Assembly (NCBI RefSeq): GCF_040544485.1 | Contig: NZ_JBDZDV010000002.1 | Location: 248,001-312,000, forward strand | From: Lacicoccus halitifaciens | GTDB lineage: Bacteria > Bacillota > Bacilli > Staphylococcales > Salinicoccaceae | Reading direction: 5' to 3' | DNA length: 64,000 nucleotides | In this document: positions 40,627 through 50,238 of the stretch, piece by piece | How positions within the stretch are numbered: position 1 is the stretch's first letter | Layout: the number at the start of each line of letters is the position of its first letter | The notes under the pieces: model-generated | What the model was told of the DNA's origin: nothing | Databases searched by the model: none | Seen by the model: only the letters and a program-made list of their open reading frames with translations | Position numbers and translations under genes: made by a program

Positions 40627-41442
40627 TCACTTGTAGATCTTTATCGACACTTCGACATGGTCCTCTTTGTCGGCACTCGCATAGGCGAGCGCATGCCCTT
40701 TTTCCTTGAGTTTTTCGATCTGGGCCATTATATCGTTGACGACGAAGGAGGCATCATTGTTGAAGTCGATCTGCTGTATATCCTTATCCGACCGCTTCCT
40801 GACCACTTCCTCGGTCTCCTTGACGGTCAGCTTCTTCTCCCTGATATCGCCGAGCACCTCGCCCTGTTCCGCATCTTCCAGGCTGAGGAGGCTCCTTGCA
40901 TGCCGCTCCGTGATCTCCCCCGAACCGAGCGCTTCGATCACGCTGTCGGACAGCTTCAAAAGGCGCAGTTTATTGGCGATGAAGGACTGGGACTTGCCGA
41001 GGTTCTGCGCAAGGTCCTTCTGGGTGATGTCCTCCATCTCCAAAAGCTTACGGTAGGCGCGGGCTTCCTCGATGCTTGATAAGTTCTCACGCTGGATGTT
41101 CTCTATCAGGGCGACCGCCGCCGTTTCCTGGTCCGTCAGGTAGCGGATCAATGCATCCGTCTCCTCGATGTGCAGAAGCTTCATCGCCCGAAAACGCCGT
41201 TCGCCTGCGATGATCTCGTACATGTTCTCTTCTATCGGACGGACGGTGATCGGCTGCAGGAGGCCGTGTTCCTGAATCGAGTCGGCCAGTTCCTGGATCC
41301 GTTCATGATTGAACACGGTCCGCGGCTGATAGCGGTTCGGAACAATATTTTCAAGCGGCAGCTTCTGCAGGCTTTCCGTATCGGGCTTCGCCTCGCTGCT
41401 TTTATCAATTAAATTAAATAACTTTGAAAATGGCTTCTTCAT
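40627..41442 (-). CDS. noc: Nucleoid occlusion protein Noc (ParB-like)
   Basis: 271 residues with ParB-type domains (VPNRYQPRTVFN, AGERRFRAMKLL, DLAQNLGKSQSFIANKLRLLKLS). Position directly after rsmG and separate from parAB identifies it as Noc, which binds ATTTCCCGGGAAAT sites and blocks division over the nucleoid. The N-terminus has a short amphipathic basic helix (KPFSKLFNLI), matching the membrane-targeting helix of Noc. Two Noc-site candidates lie at 31.7 and 32.1 kb. Confidence 0.93.
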   Translation of the reverse strand: MKKPFSKLFNLIDKSSEAKPDTESLQKLPLENIVPNRYQPRTVFNHERIQELADSIQEHGLLQPITVRPIEENMYEIIAGERRFRAMKLLHIEETDALIRYLTDQETAAVALIENIQRENLSSIEEARAYRKLLEMEDITQKDLAQNLGKSQSFIANKLRLLKLSDSVIEALGSGEITERHARSLLSLEDAEQGEVLGDIREKKLTVKETEEVVRKRSDKDIQQIDFNNDASFVVNDIMAQIEKLKEKGHALAYASADKEDHVEVSIKIYK

Positions 41443-41463
41443 TGTCCCACCGCCTCCCTGATT

Positions 41464-42177
41464 TTATTTTAATGGTGATTTGTTCGGGGTGCCAGGTTTC
41501 CTTGGATACTTCTTGGGTGTCTTATGCACCTTTTTGATATCCAGTATATAACGTTCGCTGTCTTCTTCGGGCAGGGTGAAGCGGTGCGTTTCAACCACCT
41601 CACCGCCGAGCAGGTCGAGGGCAAAGTCGCTTTCAGCGAGCTCCTCAAGGCCCTTCTTCCCTTTCAGGACAAGGAATCTGCCGCCTGTCCGTGCCAACGG
41701 CAGGCACAGCTCGAGCAGTGTGTTCATATTGGCGACCGCCCTTGCCGTCACCATGTCGAACATATGCCTGCCCTTATGCTGCCCGAAAGTCTCCGCCCGG
41801 TCATGGACGAGGTGCATGTCTGTAATCGACAGTTCCGCCGTCAGCTCGTTCAAAAAAGTGATCCGTTTATTCAAAGAATCCACAATCGTGACTTTAAGGT
41901 CGGGCCGCACGATCTTCATCGGGATGCTCGGGAATCCTGCACCCGCCCCGACGTCACAGAGGCGCGTGCCTTCCGGAATATCCGTATAGAACAGCGGTGT
42001 GAGCGAATCATAGAAATGCTTCAAATAAACTTCCTCTTCATCCGTCACAGCCGTCAGGTTGATTTTTTCATTCCAGTCGATCAGCATTTCATAGTACTTT
42101 TCGAACTGTGCAATCTGTTCATCATTCAGCTGGATGCCGTGGTTTTTAAGTTCTTCTGTGAATTGCTGCCGGTTCAT
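41464..42177 (-). CDS. rsmG: 16S rRNA (guanine527-N7)-methyltransferase
   Basis: 237 residues. The SAM-binding motif is CDVGAGAGFPSIPMKI, and the domain start MNRQQFTEELKNHGIQLNDEQ and TARAVANMNTLLELCLPL are typical. It methylates G527 of 16S rRNA. Its ATG overlaps the mnmG stop by four bases. It follows mnmG and precedes noc, as in Bacillales. Confidence 0.96.
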   Translation of the reverse strand: MNRQQFTEELKNHGIQLNDEQIAQFEKYYEMLIDWNEKINLTAVTDEEEVYLKHFYDSLTPLFYTDIPEGTRLCDVGAGAGFPSIPMKIVRPDLKVTIVDSLNKRITFLNELTAELSITDMHLVHDRAETFGQHKGRHMFDMVTARAVANMNTLLELCLPLARTGGRFLVLKGKKGLEELAESDFALDLLGGEVVETHRFTLPEEDSERYILDIKKVHKTPKKYPRKPGTPNKSPLK

Positions 42178-44054
42178 GCTTCCACTCTTTTCACATTCCC
42201 CTGTTCGATGTAGACGAGGAGTATTGAAACGTCCGCCGGGTTCACGCCGGAAATCCTGGATGCCTGGGCGATGTCGAGCGGCTTCACTTTCTTCAGTTTG
42301 TCACGGGCTTCGGTCGCAAGTGAATTCACCGCATCATAGTCGATGTCTTCAGGTATCTTCTTCTTCTCCATGCGCTTCATCTTATCGACCTGCACAAGGG
42401 ATTTTTGTATATAACCTTCGTATTTCGTCTTGATTTCAATCTGCTCATATTCAAGCTGATCCATATTGTTTTCTTCACCGAGTATTTCCAGTATGGACAT
42501 GTAGTCCATTTCAGGGCGGCGCAGCAGGTCGAGTGCAAGTATCCCGTCTTTCAGCGGCGTGCCGCCGCGGGATTTGATGATGCCCTGCGTGTGCTCATCC
42601 GGTTTGATGCGGATCTTGGACAGACGCTCCATCTCCGCTTCTATATTATCGCGTTTCCGGTTGAACCTTGCGTAGCGCTCCTCTGAAATCAGGCCGTTCT
42701 TATAACCGATATCTGTAAGCCTCATATCCGCGTTGTCATGCCTTAAGAGCAGACGGTGTTCCGCGCGGGAAGTCAGCAGACGGTACGGTTCATTCGTACC
42801 TTTGGTCACAAGGTCGTCGATCAGTACGCCGATGTACGCATCCGAACGGCTCAGGATGAGTGGCTCTTCGCCGAGGATCTTGTTTGCGGCATTGATGCCT
42901 GCAATGATGCCCTGGCCTGCCGCTTCTTCATAGCCGCTTGTGCCGTTGATCTGTCCTGCAGTGAAGAGATTTTCGATTTTTTTCGTCTCGAGCGTCGGCC
43001 ACAGCTGGGTCGGGTCGAGTGCATCATATTCAATCGCGTAACCTGCACGCATCATGCGCGCATTTTCAAGGCCCGGGATGGTTGCGAGCATTTCACGCTG
43101 CACATCCTCCGGCAGACTTGTAGACAGTCCCTGTACATAAACTTCCTTTGTATTGCGGCCTTCCGGCTCAAGGAAGATCTGATGGCGCGGCTTATCATTG
43201 AAGCGCACGATCTTATCCTCGATGGACGGGCAGTATCTCGGACCTGTGCCCATCTGCATCCCCGAATACATCGGTGACAAATGCAGGTTTTCATTGATCA
43301 CTTCGTGTGTATCTTCTGAAGTGTATGTCAGCCAGCACGGCAGCTGATCCATGATGAAGTCGGTCGTATCAAAGCTGAAGGCACGTGGAACATCATCCCC
43401 CGGCTGTATTTCAGTTTTTGAGTAATCGATCGAGTCGGCGTTCACACGCGGTGGTGTACCCGTCTTGAACCTCACGATATCGAATCCGAGGTCCCGGATC
43501 TGGTCTGCGAGTGCAATCGACGGCATCTGATGGTTCGGGCCGCTTGAATATTTCAAAGGTCCGAGGACGATTTCACCGCGCAGGAACGTGCCGGTCGTGA
43601 TGATGACGGATTTTGCGTTGTAGACCACACCGATATTCGTGCGGACCCCAGTCACCCGACCGTCTTCAATGATCAGTTCATCGACCATGCCCTGTAATAT
43701 ATCAAGATTCTCCTGATTTTCGAGTATGCTCTTCATTTCCTGCTGGTAAAGCACTTTATCGGACTGTGCACGGAGTGCCCTGACAGCCGGTCCTTTACCT
43801 GTATTCAACATGCGCATCTGGATATGTGTCTTGTCCGTCACTTTGGCCATGACACCGCCGAGTGCATCGACTTCACGCACCACTATGCCTTTTGCAGGGC
43901 CGCCGACGGACGGGTTGCAGGGCATGAATGCGATATTATCCAGATTTATGGTCAGCATCAGCGTCTTCAGGCCTTTACGGCTTGCGGCAAGTCCCGCTTC
44001 AACGCCTGCATGGCCTGCGCCGATGACGACGACATCGTAATTCATTTCGTTCAT
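42174..44054 (-). CDS. mnmG: tRNA uridine-34 5-carboxymethylaminomethyl modification enzyme MnmG
   Basis: 626 residues. FAD-binding GAGHAGVEAGLAASRKG is at the N-terminus; NPSVGGPAKGIVVREVDALGG and the catalytic-Cys region follow. With MnmE it installs cmnm5 groups at U34 of tRNAs. GGAGG lies 6-7 bases before the ATG at 44054; an adjacent ATG at 44057 is equally in frame. Part of mnmE-mnmG-rsmG-noc. Confidence 0.97.
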   Translation of the reverse strand: MNEMNYDVVVIGAGHAGVEAGLAASRKGLKTLMLTINLDNIAFMPCNPSVGGPAKGIVVREVDALGGVMAKVTDKTHIQMRMLNTGKGPAVRALRAQSDKVLYQQEMKSILENQENLDILQGMVDELIIEDGRVTGVRTNIGVVYNAKSVIITTGTFLRGEIVLGPLKYSSGPNHQMPSIALADQIRDLGFDIVRFKTGTPPRVNADSIDYSKTEIQPGDDVPRAFSFDTTDFIMDQLPCWLTYTSEDTHEVINENLHLSPMYSGMQMGTGPRYCPSIEDKIVRFNDKPRHQIFLEPEGRNTKEVYVQGLSTSLPEDVQREMLATIPGLENARMMRAGYAIEYDALDPTQLWPTLETKKIENLFTAGQINGTSGYEEAAGQGIIAGINAANKILGEEPLILSRSDAYIGVLIDDLVTKGTNEPYRLLTSRAEHRLLLRHDNADMRLTDIGYKNGLISEERYARFNRKRDNIEAEMERLSKIRIKPDEHTQGIIKSRGGTPLKDGILALDLLRRPEMDYMSILEILGEENNMDQLEYEQIEIKTKYEGYIQKSLVQVDKMKRMEKKKIPEDIDYDAVNSLATEARDKLKKVKPLDIAQASRISGVNPADVSILLVYIEQGNVKRVEA

Positions 44055-44071
44055 CATTTTCCTCCTAATTA

Positions 44072-45448
44072 CTATTTACCGAGACAGAACTGGCTGAACA
44101 GCTGATCGATGAGCTGCTCACTCACATCTTCTCCGATCACTTCACCCAGCAATTCCCAGGTTTTCACTAAATCTATCTGCACGATATCAATCGGCACGTC
44201 CATTTGCGCCGAGTCGATTGCATCGTTGATTGCGCTGTTGGCCTGTTCAAGCAGTCCGATATGGCGGTTGTTCGAGAGATATGTCGAATCCGCACTTGTG
44301 ACGGCACCGCCGAAGAACAGTTCTGCGATTTTATCTTCAAGGTCATCGACGCCGGTGCCTTCGATGATGGATGTTTTGACGATCGGGAACTCATATCTCT
44401 CTTCCAGTTCGCCGATATCCAGGTTGTTTTCAAGATCCAGCTTGTTGATAATGAGGATGACATTGTCATCCTTCACGGAATCGAGAATCTCGATGTCGCC
44501 TTCGGTCAATTCTTCATTATTATTCAGTACATAAAGGATGAGTTCGGCCTGTTCGAGTGCCTGGCGGCTCCGCTCCACGCCGATTTTCTCCACGATGTCA
44601 TCCGTATCGCGGATGCCTGCGGTATCGACGAGTTTCAGCGGGATGCCGTTAACGTTGACGTATTCCTCGAGGATATCCCGGGTCGTCCCCGCAACTTCGG
44701 TGACGATCGCTTTATTGTCCTGGATGAGGTAGTTCAGCAGTGAACTCTTACCGACGTTCGGCTTGCCGACGATGACCGTCCCGAGCCCCTCCCGCATGAT
44801 ACGGCCCTGGCGGCTCGACTTCAGCAGGCTTTCGATCTCACTCTTCACCTTTTCAGCTTCTTCAAGCAGGAATTCCGTCGTCGCTTCCTCGACGTCGTCA
44901 TACTCCGGATAGTCGATGTTGACTTCCACCTGTGCGAGTATATTTAAAATCTGCTGCCTGAGGCCCTCTATATAGACTTTCAGGCGGCCCTGCATCTGGT
45001 TGCTTGCGACTTTCGACGCTTCGGTCGTCTTCGAACGGATGAAATCCATCACGCCTTCGGCCTGTGACAGGTCGATCCGTCCGTTCAGGAATGCACGTTT
45101 TGTGAATTCACCCGGTTCCGCCATGCGTGCGCCGTGCTTCAATGTCAGCTGCAGTATGCGGTTGATCGTGTTGATGCCACCGTGGCAATTGATCTCAACG
45201 ATATCTTCACGCGTATATGTCTTCGGTGCACGCATCACAGCGGCCATCACTTCCTCCACCACCTCTTCGGTGTCCGGGTCGATGATATGGCCGTAGTTGA
45301 TGGTGTGGGATTCCACTTCGTCCAGCGTCTGTTTCCCCCGGTACAATTTATCGGCAATGTCCAATGCATCGATGCCCGACAGCCTGACGATGGCGATCGC
45401 CCCTTCCCCGACAGGGGTGGAGATACTGGAAATCGTTTCTAATTGCAT
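44072..45448 (-). CDS. mnmE: tRNA modification GTPase MnmE
   Basis: 458 residues. The N-terminal tetrahydrofolate-binding domain (TISSISTPVGEGAIAIVRLSG), G-domain with GKPNVGKSSLL, DTAGIRDT and NKLD, and the C-terminal CLGK motif (FCLGK) whose Cys is the family hallmark are all present. It forms the U34 tRNA modification complex with MnmG; the genes are 14 bases apart. Confidence 0.97.
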   Translation of the reverse strand: MQLETISSISTPVGEGAIAIVRLSGIDALDIADKLYRGKQTLDEVESHTINYGHIIDPDTEEVVEEVMAAVMRAPKTYTREDIVEINCHGGINTINRILQLTLKHGARMAEPGEFTKRAFLNGRIDLSQAEGVMDFIRSKTTEASKVASNQMQGRLKVYIEGLRQQILNILAQVEVNIDYPEYDDVEEATTEFLLEEAEKVKSEIESLLKSSRQGRIMREGLGTVIVGKPNVGKSSLLNYLIQDNKAIVTEVAGTTRDILEEYVNVNGIPLKLVDTAGIRDTDDIVEKIGVERSRQALEQAELILYVLNNNEELTEGDIEILDSVKDDNVILIINKLDLENNLDIGELEERYEFPIVKTSIIEGTGVDDLEDKIAELFFGGAVTSADSTYLSNNRHIGLLEQANSAINDAIDSAQMDVPIDIVQIDLVKTWELLGEVIGEDVSEQLIDQLFSQFCLGK

Positions 45449-45463
45449 GATGGCATGACTCCT

Positions 45464-46318
45464 TTACTTCTTTTCTATCACTAAATAACGGTTCGGTTCG
45501 CTGCCTTCCGAATATGTGTTGATGTCATCTCGCCCGCTCAGCACATTATGCATGATCTTCCGCTCAAAGGAAGGCATCGGTTCAAGCCTGACCGGCTGAT
45601 TCGTCCGGAGCGCCTTCTTCGCCATGTTGACCGCAAGATTCTCAAGTGTCTCACGCCGCTTTTCGCGGTAGTTTTCCACATCGAGGATGATCATGCCGTA
45701 GCTTCTGTAAATGGTATTTAAATAATTCTGCGCGATTTCCTGGAGGGCGTTCAAAGTCTGGCCCCGTTTGCCGATCAGTTTGGCGGCAAGGTCCGACTCC
45801 AGTTCGATGTATGCACGGTTATTATCTATCTTATATGTGGCTGCGTTATCTATGTTCATATCGCTGATGACATCCTGGATGTACCTGGCCGTACGGGCTG
45901 CCGCCTCATCGAATGACAGGCGGTCATCCGCTGCCCCGACGGAAACTTCGTCATCAGACACTTCCGTTTCAGCTTCCGGCTGTGCAGCATCCTGAAGCAC
46001 TGCATCTTCTTCCTGCACGTCATCTTCTGTTTCAGGGTGAGGTGCGGCTCCGCTGTCCGTTTCTGCCTCTTCGGCCGAGGACGCCGCAGCTCTTTCCGGC
46101 TGTCCGCGGTTGATGACTTCTTCGATGCTCCCGTAGGTTTTGAGTTCAGGGTTTATGATGGTGAGCTTCACTTCGGCATCTTTTTTCCCGAAGCCGAGGA
46201 AACCTTTGGATCCGCCTTCCAATACGTCGATCCTGACATCCTCTTCAGCAACTTTCAGTTCTTCAAGCCCGAGTGCGATTGCATGGTCGACTGTTCCTGC
46301 TCTGTAAATTCTCTCCAT
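45464..46318 (-). CDS. jag: RNA-binding protein Jag/KhpB (Jag-N, KH, R3H)
   Basis: 284 residues. A Jag-N domain (IYRAGTVDHAIALGLEEL, ~1-55) is followed by a ~90-residue acidic linker, a KH domain (LAAKLIGKRGQTLNALQEIAQNYLN) and a C-terminal R3H domain (RKIMHNVL). It binds RNA and influences cell envelope and division in Gram-positives. yidC, which usually precedes jag, is absent here; rnpA is directly upstream (16 bases). Confidence 0.93.
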   Translation of the reverse strand: MERIYRAGTVDHAIALGLEELKVAEEDVRIDVLEGGSKGFLGFGKKDAEVKLTIINPELKTYGSIEEVINRGQPERAAASSAEEAETDSGAAPHPETEDDVQEEDAVLQDAAQPEAETEVSDDEVSVGAADDRLSFDEAAARTARYIQDVISDMNIDNAATYKIDNNRAYIELESDLAAKLIGKRGQTLNALQEIAQNYLNTIYRSYGMIILDVENYREKRRETLENLAVNMAKKALRTNQPVRLEPMPSFERKIMHNVLSGRDDINTYSEGSEPNRYLVIEKK

Positions 46319-46334
46319 TGAAAGTACCTCCGCG

Positions 46335-46673
46335 TCATTTTATACATTTCGCTATCTTCAACACGTGTAATAATGACTTCTCCATCTGGTGGTAGTCCAT
46401 ATCGCTGACCGGATTCCTCGCTATGACGATATATTCCTTCGGTTTGAGTTCGTCCTTGTGCTGCTGGAAAAACGCCCTGATGCGCCTTTTGATCTTATTT
46501 CTTTTGACAGCATTCCCGAGCCGCTTCGAGACACTTATGCCCAGCCTTAAATGAGCGACTTCCGGATGGTCACTTAAATAAACGACAAACTGCCTGTTTG
46601 CGTATGATTTCCCTTTTTTGAAGACAAGCTTGAAATCCTGTTCCTTTTTGATCCTGAACCGTTTTTTCATCAT
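46335..46673 (-). CDS. rnpA: Ribonuclease P protein component
   Basis: 112 residues. The RNase P signature RLGISVSKRLGNAVKRNKIKRRIRAFF is clear. It assists the RNA subunit in processing tRNA 5' ends. It follows rpmH on the minus strand across a 120-base spacer containing a terminator, so it may be partly expressed from its own promoter. Confidence 0.96.
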   Translation of the reverse strand: MMKKRFRIKKEQDFKLVFKKGKSYANRQFVVYLSDHPEVAHLRLGISVSKRLGNAVKRNKIKRRIRAFFQQHKDELKPKEYIVIARNPVSDMDYHQMEKSLLHVLKIAKCIK

Positions 46674-46751
46674 TATTACGCTCTTTCACAGTATGATATA
46701 TTATTATAGCAAAATTTACACCAATCAAAAAATCATCCACTTTAGGCCATA

Positions 46752-46786
46752 AAAAAAGATCACCTATTCTTGACATAGATGATCTT
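46752..46786 (-). terminator. Terminator/attenuator between rpmH and rnpA
   Basis: AAAGATCA pairs with TGATCTTT, with partial CCTAT/ATAG pairing inside; the A-run at 46752-46757 gives a minus-strand T-run. It lowers rnpA relative to rpmH. Confidence 0.8.
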
Positions 46787-46793
46787 TGGATGA

Positions 46794-46931
46794 TTATGCG
46801 GAAAGTACTTTTCTTCCTCTTCTTCTGCGGCGCGCTAAAATCTTGCGGCCGTTTTTAGTGCTCATTCTCTTACGGAATCCGTGCACTTTGCTGTGTTTAC
46901 GTTTATTTGGTTGGTAAGTACGTTTTGTCAT
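46794..46931 (-). CDS. rpmH: 50S ribosomal protein L34
   Basis: 45 residues read directly from the minus strand: starts MTKRTYQPNKRKHSKVHGFR and ends with an Arg-rich RRRRRGRKVLSA. These are the diagnostic L34 residues. GGAGGTG lies about 8 bases upstream. It faces dnaA across the origin, the standard arrangement in bacteria. Confidence 0.97.
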   Translation of the reverse strand: MTKRTYQPNKRKHSKVHGFRKRMSTKNGRKILARRRRRGRKVLSA

Positions 46932-47076
46932 CTCTAAACACCTCCATAGACCATTTCTCACTTACATACATATTCTTCTCTTTGATTGCAACTATTAAAG
47001 GATAACAGAAACAGCTCCCCATTTCAATATTTTTTTCATGATTATCAAGCCTGCTCCTGTGGAACATTTAATAAAG

Positions 47077-47348
47077 TGTGGATAACTTTTCAGGCCTTTT
47101 TAAGTTATCAACATGTGGATAACGGGGTTATTCAGGTTATTCACAGGTGTGGATGCGCAAATTGTGGATAATTGTGGTTTATGTGAATAACTTTAGAGAA
47201 ATTGCATGGGAATCATTGTTTTTCACCCTGACTTTAGGTAGAATTTGAATATATCTCTGTGGACAACCGTATTTAACAGCACAGTTATCCACAGACTGTG
47301 CGTAACTTGTGGATAGTTTTCCAGAGGTGTGGAATTGTCTTATCCACA
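47077..47348. other. oriC: Origin of replication, DnaA-box cluster upstream of dnaA
   Basis: Perfect DnaA boxes (TTATCCACA or its complement) lie at 47077-47085(-), 47114-47122(-), 47163-47171(-), 47285-47293(+) and 47340-47348(+). One-mismatch boxes lie at 47137-47145(+), 47258-47266(-) and 47308-47316(-). The dnaA promoter and leader are embedded among them, which fits autoregulation. Together with the cluster after dnaA it makes a bipartite origin. The gap 46932-47076 holds only the rpmH promoter side and AT-rich sequence. Confidence 0.93.
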
Positions 47349-47380
47349 GGGTGTGATTTTTGTGAAGAGAGAGGATAAAT

Positions 47381-48715
47381 ATGAGTTCTATTAATGACAT
47401 TTGGCAAAAAACACTGGATGCGATCCAGGAGGAAATACCGATCACGAGCTTCAAGACATGGTTCAACGACACGACTTTGATCCATCTGGACAATAAAACC
47501 GCCGTCATCAAGGCGGAGACCAATTTCCAGCGGGACTGGCTGGAAAATCACTATACGGACATGATCAAGCAGAAGATTTACGAATCCATCGGCGAACAGC
47601 CGTCCATACAGATCACGATCGGCGATGCACCGGGGGATGCGCCTGCTGCTGAAAGTGCTGATAATACCGCCGCATCTCCCGTGGACGTCCCGCTCCCGCC
47701 GCAGCTGAACATGAACAATACATTTGAAACTTTCGTCATCGGCAGCGGCAACCGCTTCAGCCATGCCGCTTCCCTTGCGGTCGCGGAAGCCCCGGCAAAA
47801 GCCTACAACCCGCTGTTCATATACGGGGGCGTCGGTCTCGGCAAGACCCATCTGATGCATGCGATCGGACATTACGTGCTCGAGCACAAGCCCAACGCAA
47901 AAGTCGCTTATTTATCCAGCGAAAAGTTCACGAATGAATTCATCAACTCCATACGGGACAACAAGACTGAGGAATTCCGCAACAGATACCGGAATGTCGA
48001 TGTCCTTCTGATCGACGACATCCAGTTCCTGGCAGGCAAGGAATCCACACAGGAGGAGTTCTTCCATACATTCAACGCCCTGCATGAGGACAATAAACAG
48101 ATCGTCATCTCAAGCGACCGCACACCGAAGGAGATCCCGACGCTTGAGGACCGCTTACGCTCGCGCTTCGAATGGGGGCTGATCACAGACATCACCCCGC
48201 CGGACCTCGAGACGCGGATCGCCATACTGCGGAAGAAATGCGAAGAGGAGAAAGTTGAGATCCCGAACGAGGCGATGATCTACATCGCAAGCAACATCCA
48301 GACGAACATCCGTGAGCTGGAAGGCGCACTGACGCGCGTTGCGGCGTATTCCAAACTGTCCAACCAGCCGCTGACTTCGGATGTCGTCGCTGAGGCGCTG
48401 AAGGACATCGTCTCCCAGAAGAAACCCAAGAAAATCACCATCCAGGACATCCAGGACGTCGTCGCTGCCTACTACGGGGTGCAGACCGAGGAATTTCTAT
48501 CGAAGAAAAGGACCAAATCCATCGCTTTTCCAAGGCATGTTGCAATGTACCTTGCACGCGAGCTGACGGATAATTCACTGCCTAAAATAGGAGAGGTGTT
48601 CGGCGGCCGTGACCATACGACCGTCATCCATGCGCATGAAAAAATCTCCAAGCTCGTCAATGAAGATTCGCTCTTCAAAGACGAATTGGATGAAATAGAG
48701 AAAAAGCTCAATTAA
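47381..48715 (+). CDS. dnaA: Chromosomal replication initiator protein DnaA
   Basis: 444 residues. Domain I at the N-terminus, a short Ala/Pro/Asp-rich domain II (~80-110), AAA+ domain III with Walker A GGVGLGKT (149-156) and Walker B LLIDDIQFL, and domain IV with the DnaA signature GGRDHTTVIHAHEKI. It binds DnaA boxes on both sides of its gene and opens the origin. The ribosome site is GAGAGAGG upstream of the ATG. Confidence 0.98.
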   Translation: MSSINDIWQKTLDAIQEEIPITSFKTWFNDTTLIHLDNKTAVIKAETNFQRDWLENHYTDMIKQKIYESIGEQPSIQITIGDAPGDAPAAESADNTAASPVDVPLPPQLNMNNTFETFVIGSGNRFSHAASLAVAEAPAKAYNPLFIYGGVGLGKTHLMHAIGHYVLEHKPNAKVAYLSSEKFTNEFINSIRDNKTEEFRNRYRNVDVLLIDDIQFLAGKESTQEEFFHTFNALHEDNKQIVISSDRTPKEIPTLEDRLRSRFEWGLITDITPPDLETRIAILRKKCEEEKVEIPNEAMIYIASNIQTNIRELEGALTRVAAYSKLSNQPLTSDVVAEALKDIVSQKKPKKITIQDIQDVVAAYYGVQTEEFLSKKRTKSIAFPRHVAMYLARELTDNSLPKIGEVFGGRDHTTVIHAHEKISKLVNEDSLFKDELDEIEKKLN

Positions 48716-48752
48716 TCGGCCGGGATTTGATAGAATAGGAAGATGTGTACAG

Positions 48753-48891
48753 TGTGGATAAATGATACACTTGAGCCAACAGTTTATGCACATGTGGATA
48801 ACTCGGTGTCATTGAGCTCATTGGAGTTATCCACATATTCACAGGCCTTATTACTATTATTACTATCTTTTAATTAATTAATTAATATATA
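48753..48891. other. oriC: Origin unwinding region between dnaA and dnaN
   Basis: DnaA boxes at 48753-48761(-), 48793-48801(-) and 48827-48835(+) lead into TATTCACAGGCC, then TTATTACTATTATTACTAT (DnaA-trio-like triplets) and an AT tract TTTTAATTAATTAATTAA. This layout (box, short GC cluster, triplets, AT run) matches the basal unwinding system of Bacillus subtilis. Confidence 0.88.
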
Positions 48892-48905
48892 AGGAGTTAT
48901 GAATC

Positions 48906-50039
48906 ATGAAAATTAACATCAACCGCCAATATTTCATCGAACAATTAAATCATTGCCTGAAAGCAATTTCCCCAAGAACGACCCTGCCGATTCTGACAGG
49001 CATTAAAATTGATGTAAAAGATGATCATATGATTCTGACAGGCAGTGATTCCGAAGTATCCATCGAAATCACCGTTCCTTTGGAAGTGGACAATGAAGAA
49101 GTCCTGGAAATAGAAAGATCAGGTGCCGTCGTGCTCTCCGGCCGTTTCTTCGTCGATATCATCAAAAAACTTTCAGGGGAATTCGTCCAGCTGGAAACGA
49201 ATGATGCCTACCAGACGAAGATCACCGCGTCAAAATCGGAATTCAACCTAAGCGGCAACAACCCGGATCAATACCCTTTACTGCCTGAAGTGAGCGATGA
49301 GGAAAGCCTCGTCATTTCTGCATCGGTATTGAAGGATGTCATCAACCAGACGAACTTCGCCGTTTCATTATCGGAGACGAGACCGGTGCTCACCGGGGTC
49401 CACTGGCAGTTCGACAACGATGAGATCACATTTACCGCGACCGACTCGCACAGGCTCGCCCTGCGCAAATTAAGGGGCGGACAGTTCAACAGCGACCTCG
49501 GCAATGCGATCATCCCGGGCAAATCTTTGTCAGAACTGAACAAGATCATCAATGATACGGATGAGGAAGTGGAAATCCACCTTTCCCAAAACCAGGTCCT
49601 CTTCAGCTACAGCAACATGCGCTTCATTTCAAGACTGCTTGAGGGCAACTATCCTGACACATCAAGGCTGTTCCCTGAAAACTATGAAACGAAAGTGACC
49701 GTGAAGAACGCCGAGTTCTTCCATGCGATCGACCGCGTCTCGCTGCTTGCAAGGGAAGGCGGCAACAATGTCATCCGCATGAACGTCAACAGCAGCAGTG
49801 TCGAACTGTCTTCAAACTCGCCTGAAGTCGGCACCGTGAATGAAGACATCAGCACCGGGGAGATCGAAGGCGAAGGCCTGAAGATTTCATTCAACTCGAA
49901 ATATATGATGGATGCGCTCAGGGCGATCAACAACGAAGATGTCACGATAGAATTCTACGGCACGATGCGCCCGTTCACCCTGAAATCGAGCGAGTCGGAT
50001 GAAGTCGTCCAGCTCATCCTGCCGATCAGGACTTACTGA
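48906..50039 (+). CDS. dnaN: DNA polymerase III beta subunit (sliding clamp)
   Basis: 377 residues, three-domain clamp protein. Landmarks are the N-terminal MKININRQYFIEQLN, the TATDSHRLALRK segment and the C-terminal QLILPIRTY. It encircles DNA and tethers polymerases and repair proteins. AAGGAG lies 9 bases before the ATG. It ends at a terminator, so recF and gyrBA have their own promoter. Confidence 0.98.
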   Translation: MKININRQYFIEQLNHCLKAISPRTTLPILTGIKIDVKDDHMILTGSDSEVSIEITVPLEVDNEEVLEIERSGAVVLSGRFFVDIIKKLSGEFVQLETNDAYQTKITASKSEFNLSGNNPDQYPLLPEVSDEESLVISASVLKDVINQTNFAVSLSETRPVLTGVHWQFDNDEITFTATDSHRLALRKLRGGQFNSDLGNAIIPGKSLSELNKIINDTDEEVEIHLSQNQVLFSYSNMRFISRLLEGNYPDTSRLFPENYETKVTVKNAEFFHAIDRVSLLAREGGNNVIRMNVNSSSVELSSNSPEVGTVNEDISTGEIEGEGLKISFNSKYMMDALRAINNEDVTIEFYGTMRPFTLKSSESDEVVQLILPIRTY

Positions 50040-50065
50040 TCCTTTTTAAAAAACCGAATAACGGC

Positions 50066-50111
50066 AGACTGTCCTAGATTTTGCAATAAAAACTATGGAC
50101 GGTCTTTTTTT
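50066..50111 (+). terminator. Terminator of dnaN
   Basis: AGACTGTCC pairs with GGACGGTCT (one wobble) and is followed by TTTTTTT. Confidence 0.85.
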
Positions 50112-50182
50112 GTTTATAAGTAGGTTGATACCAATTGGGCCTAAAAACGCTATAAGCGCCAAATTTGGGCTTTTAAAGTGAA

Positions 50183-50211
50183 TTTTGCCTCAAAATGGTG
50201 TATAATATAAT
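50183..50211 (+). promoter_or_regulatory. Promoter of the yaaA-recF-gyrBA operon
   Basis: A TTTTGC-like -35 and TATAAT (50206-50211) are separated by 17 bases; another TATAAT overlaps at 50201. Confidence 0.6.
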
Positions 50212-50238
50212 AGTGTGAAGTTTTAGGAGGCTGCGTAT

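Noticed and set aside
43376..43392. TGTTCCACGTG on the minus strand, parS-like
   Set aside because: The right half does not match (about 10 of 16), and it is in mnmG codons.
47053..47067. TGCTCC-TGT-GGAACA palindrome near oriC, parS-like
   Set aside because: The centre has the wrong length (15 rather than 16) and lacks CACGTG.
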